From the NCBI GenBank assembly GCA_903970355.1, contig CAJCIF010000361.1:1-6835 (forward strand): a stretch of DNA of 6,835 nucleotides, read 5' to 3'. Position numbers and translations under genes: made by a program. Position 1 is the stretch's first letter. Each line of letters opens with the position of its first letter. Shown here piece after piece: positions 5,668-6,835 of this stretch. The notes under the pieces are model-generated. The model did no database searches. It was not told where the DNA came from and was given only the letters and a program-made list of their open reading frames with translations. The stretch is from Actinomycetota bacterium. Its GTDB lineage: Bacteria > Cyanobacteriota > Vampirovibrionia > Obscuribacterales > Obscuribacteraceae.

Positions 5668-5678
5668 TAATTTTATTG
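5665..5678. repeat. 14-bp palindrome over the -35 of the GDT1-family promoter
   Basis: CAATAA-TT-TTATTG is a perfect inverted repeat that covers the last bases of the -35 element and the sequence upstream of it. This position suits a repressor or activator site. The regulator is unknown. Confidence 0.45.
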
Positions 5679-5684
5679 TTCGGG

Positions 5685-5698
5685 CATGGCGAACCATG
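5685..5698. repeat. Inverted repeat CATGG-4-CCATG
   Basis: CATGG (5685-5689) and CCATG (5694-5698) form a 5-bp stem. On the minus strand the loop is TTCG. It lies downstream of the Roadblock gene's stop. It might act as a weak RNA 3'-end structure, but no T-run follows. Confidence 0.35.
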
Positions 5699-5710
5699 AC
5701 CTTTTGAAAT

Positions 5711-5738
5711 TTGCGTGTGCAATAAGTCTTGAGACTTA
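5711..5738 (-). terminator. Two abutting small hairpins at the end of the Roadblock gene, possible weak terminator
   Basis: TAAGTCT-TG-AGACTTA (5723-5738) is a perfect 16-bp inverted repeat whose minus-strand arm contains the TAA stop codon itself. Directly next to it is TTGC-GTGT-GCAA (5711-5722). Neither has a GC-rich stem or a strong T-run behind it, so intrinsic termination is uncertain. They could protect the mRNA 3' end. Confidence 0.3.
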
Positions 5739-6835
5739 GGCGGCGACGAGCTGAGTGATGTTGCGCATCAAGGAAACTAAGCTTGCCGAATCGGTCGCAT
5801 CGGTAACAGTAACGAGCAGTCCGCTACCGAAGTCAGCGATAATCAGGTAGCCGCGCGGTGTTTTGGAAACGATTTGATAGACACGATCATTGCCCAAACT
5901 ACGCGCTGCGTTTTGCGTATTCATGTAAACAGCCAGTGCCCAAATACCAAGTGACTCACCTTCAATTTCGGGAGGCATGGTGTTGGCAATTAAGAGACCA
6001 TCGTGTCCGACAATGACTGAACCCAAGACTCCATGCTGAGAACCAATGTGTTGCAACAGAGATTGAAGTTCAGATGCCGCTTCCATTGTTAGGATGCGCA
6101 TGGTTGTGTCGGATAAATCAGACGACGTAATTTTGCCGATCTTCTCAAGATCTTTGCCGTCCAACAAGAATTTGCCAATTGAAGAGATGCGTCCGGAACC
6201 ACTTTCGGTCGTAGTGTCTGGACGAGCATCTAATCTGCCCAGGCCCTCAATCTTCGGAGGTGGCAAAGGCGAAGAGACAGCAATTTCAGTAATCTGTTTT
6301 ACAGCTTCAACCAGACTGGCCTTCGGAGGAACAGGAACCGGTACTGGAGCAGGAGCGGGTGCTTGAGGTTGAGCGCCTGCCGGTGGGAAAGAAGGTGGAG
6401 CAGCACTAACGGGGGTCTCATCCTTGATGCCGAGGTTATCGGCAAAGATGCGATCCATTACGCTGTCATCTATAGAGAATAAGCGATTGGGTTGATTGGC
6501 TTCATTGCTCGGAGCCGCATAGGTAGAAGGTGTCGGTATTGCCGGTGCTTGAGCAGGAACTGCCGGTGCTTGTTGCCACGGTGCAGAAGCAGGTTGCGGC
6601 GCGCTTTGCGGCCAGGCAGGTTGAGCAGGAGCAGGTTGAGCAGGAGCAGGCGGAGTTGTTGGCACATTAGCCCAGGGTGCTGGAGCAGGAGTGGGAGCTG
6701 GTGCCGGTGCTGGTGCAGCAGCTTGCGGCCACGGTTGCACTCCTGGAGTAGGAGCAGCCGAACTGGAATTTTGCCAGGGATCCGGCGCTTTAGGAGCCGG
6801 TTGTGGTGCTTGTGGCGCTGGTTGCGGAGCGGCTT
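5736..6835 (-). CDS. Roadblock/LC7-domain protein with long Pro/Ala-rich disordered leader (5' end outside window)
   Basis: The frame is open to the right edge, so at least 365 residues are visible and the true start is not seen; a GTG at 6740 is inside the low-complexity region and is unlikely to be the start. The C-terminal 120 or so residues (about 5739-6104) form a Roadblock/LC7 domain: helix ELQSLLQHIG, then GVLGSVIVGHDGLLIA, helix around WALAVYMNTQNAA, strands YQIVSK and GYLIIADFGSGLLVTVT, and a final helix. Such domains dimerise and, as in MglB, regulate Ras-like GTPases. Before it lies a long disordered stretch rich in Ala, Pro and Gln, with five regularly placed Trp residues. It is interrupted by a predicted amphipathic segment (6426-6488, RLFSIDDSVMDRIFADNLGI) and a second charged segment before the domain. 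No GTPase gene is visible here, so the partner is unknown. Confidence 0.85.
   Translation of the reverse strand, partial: AAPQPAPQAPQPAPKAPDPWQNSSSAAPTPGVQPWPQAAAPAPAPAPTPAPAPWANVPTTPPAPAQPAPAQPAWPQSAPQPASAPWQQAPAVPAQAPAIPTPSTYAAPSNEANQPNRLFSIDDSVMDRIFADNLGIKDETPVSAAPPSFPPAGAQPQAPAPAPVPVPVPPKASLVEAVKQITEIAVSSPLPPPKIEGLGRLDARPDTTTESGSGRISSIGKFLLDGKDLEKIGKITSSDLSDTTMRILTMEAASELQSLLQHIGSQHGVLGSVIVGHDGLLIANTMPPEIEGESLGIWALAVYMNTQNAARSLGNDRVYQIVSKTPRGYLIIADFGSGLLVTVTDATDSASLVSLMRNITQLVAA
6617..6650 (-). repeat. 15-bp tandem repeat (about 2.3 copies) in the Roadblock gene
   Basis: CAGGTTGAGCAGGAG is repeated exactly at 6617-6631 and 6632-6646, followed by CAGG. It encodes the pentapeptide repeat APAQP on the minus strand. 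The unit is a multiple of three, so copy-number change by slippage would keep the frame and alter only the length of the linker. Confidence 0.8.

Noticed and set aside
5468..5722. Minus-strand small open frames upstream of and overlapping the transporter start
   Set aside because: They run across the promoter and leader and then read the transporter gene out of frame, so they are not likely to be genes. A short leader peptide cannot be excluded, but nothing supports it.
6738..6740. GTG 6740 as the start of the Roadblock protein
   Set aside because: The same frame stays open to the window edge with the same Pro/Ala/Gln-rich, Trp-containing composition, so the gene almost certainly begins outside the window.

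Overview
The window carries six protein-coding genes, two of them cut by the window edges. There are no RNA genes, CRISPR arrays or insertion sequences that I can see. The mix is a DUF4388/PATAN protein, a Roadblock/LC7 protein with a long Pro/Ala-rich leader, a compact ECF sigma/anti-sigma pair, an AraC-type regulator and a two-motif GDT1/UPF0016 cation transporter. Together with moderate GC and TTG starts, this suggests a free-living Gram-negative-type bacterium. A non-photosynthetic cyanobacterial relative (Melainabacteria/Obscuribacterales type) is my best guess, but it is an inference from gene content only.

Layout. Bases 1-278 (+) hold the C-terminal end of an unrecognised protein. After a 115-bp gap with a candidate promoter, 394-2370 (+) encodes a 658-residue multidomain protein. 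It has a tandem motif closely matching the c-di-GMP-binding MshEN signature, followed by a DUF4388/PATAN domain. It meets, tail to tail with only 12 bp between, a minus-strand operon (3761 to 2383) made of an ECF sigma factor and its membrane-anchored zinc-finger anti-sigma factor. These two overlap by ATGA, and the anti-sigma factor has an unusual Cys/His-rich segment on the far side of the membrane. A 205-bp divergent intergenic region separates them from an AraC-family regulator (3967-4968, +). That region contains direct repeats, an A/T palindrome and a hairpin that covers the regulator's Shine-Dalgarno sequence. The regulator's stop codon shares a CTAG with the stop of the convergent GDT1-family transporter (4965-5537, -). 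The transporter has a near-consensus sigma70 promoter and a roughly 95-nt leader. Finally, a Roadblock/LC7 protein (5736 to beyond 6835, -) runs off the right edge.

How the genes may work together. The sigma/anti-sigma pair is a self-contained envelope signalling unit. The divergent AraC gene is placed to share or influence its promoter region. The PATAN/MshEN protein and the Roadblock protein belong to families linked elsewhere to type IV pilus, polarity and small-GTPase signalling. Their proximity is suggestive but they are not in one operon. The strongest candidate for something new is the MshEN-PATAN fusion, followed by the anti-sigma factor's Cys/His-rich sensor segment and the Trp-punctuated disordered leader of the Roadblock protein.
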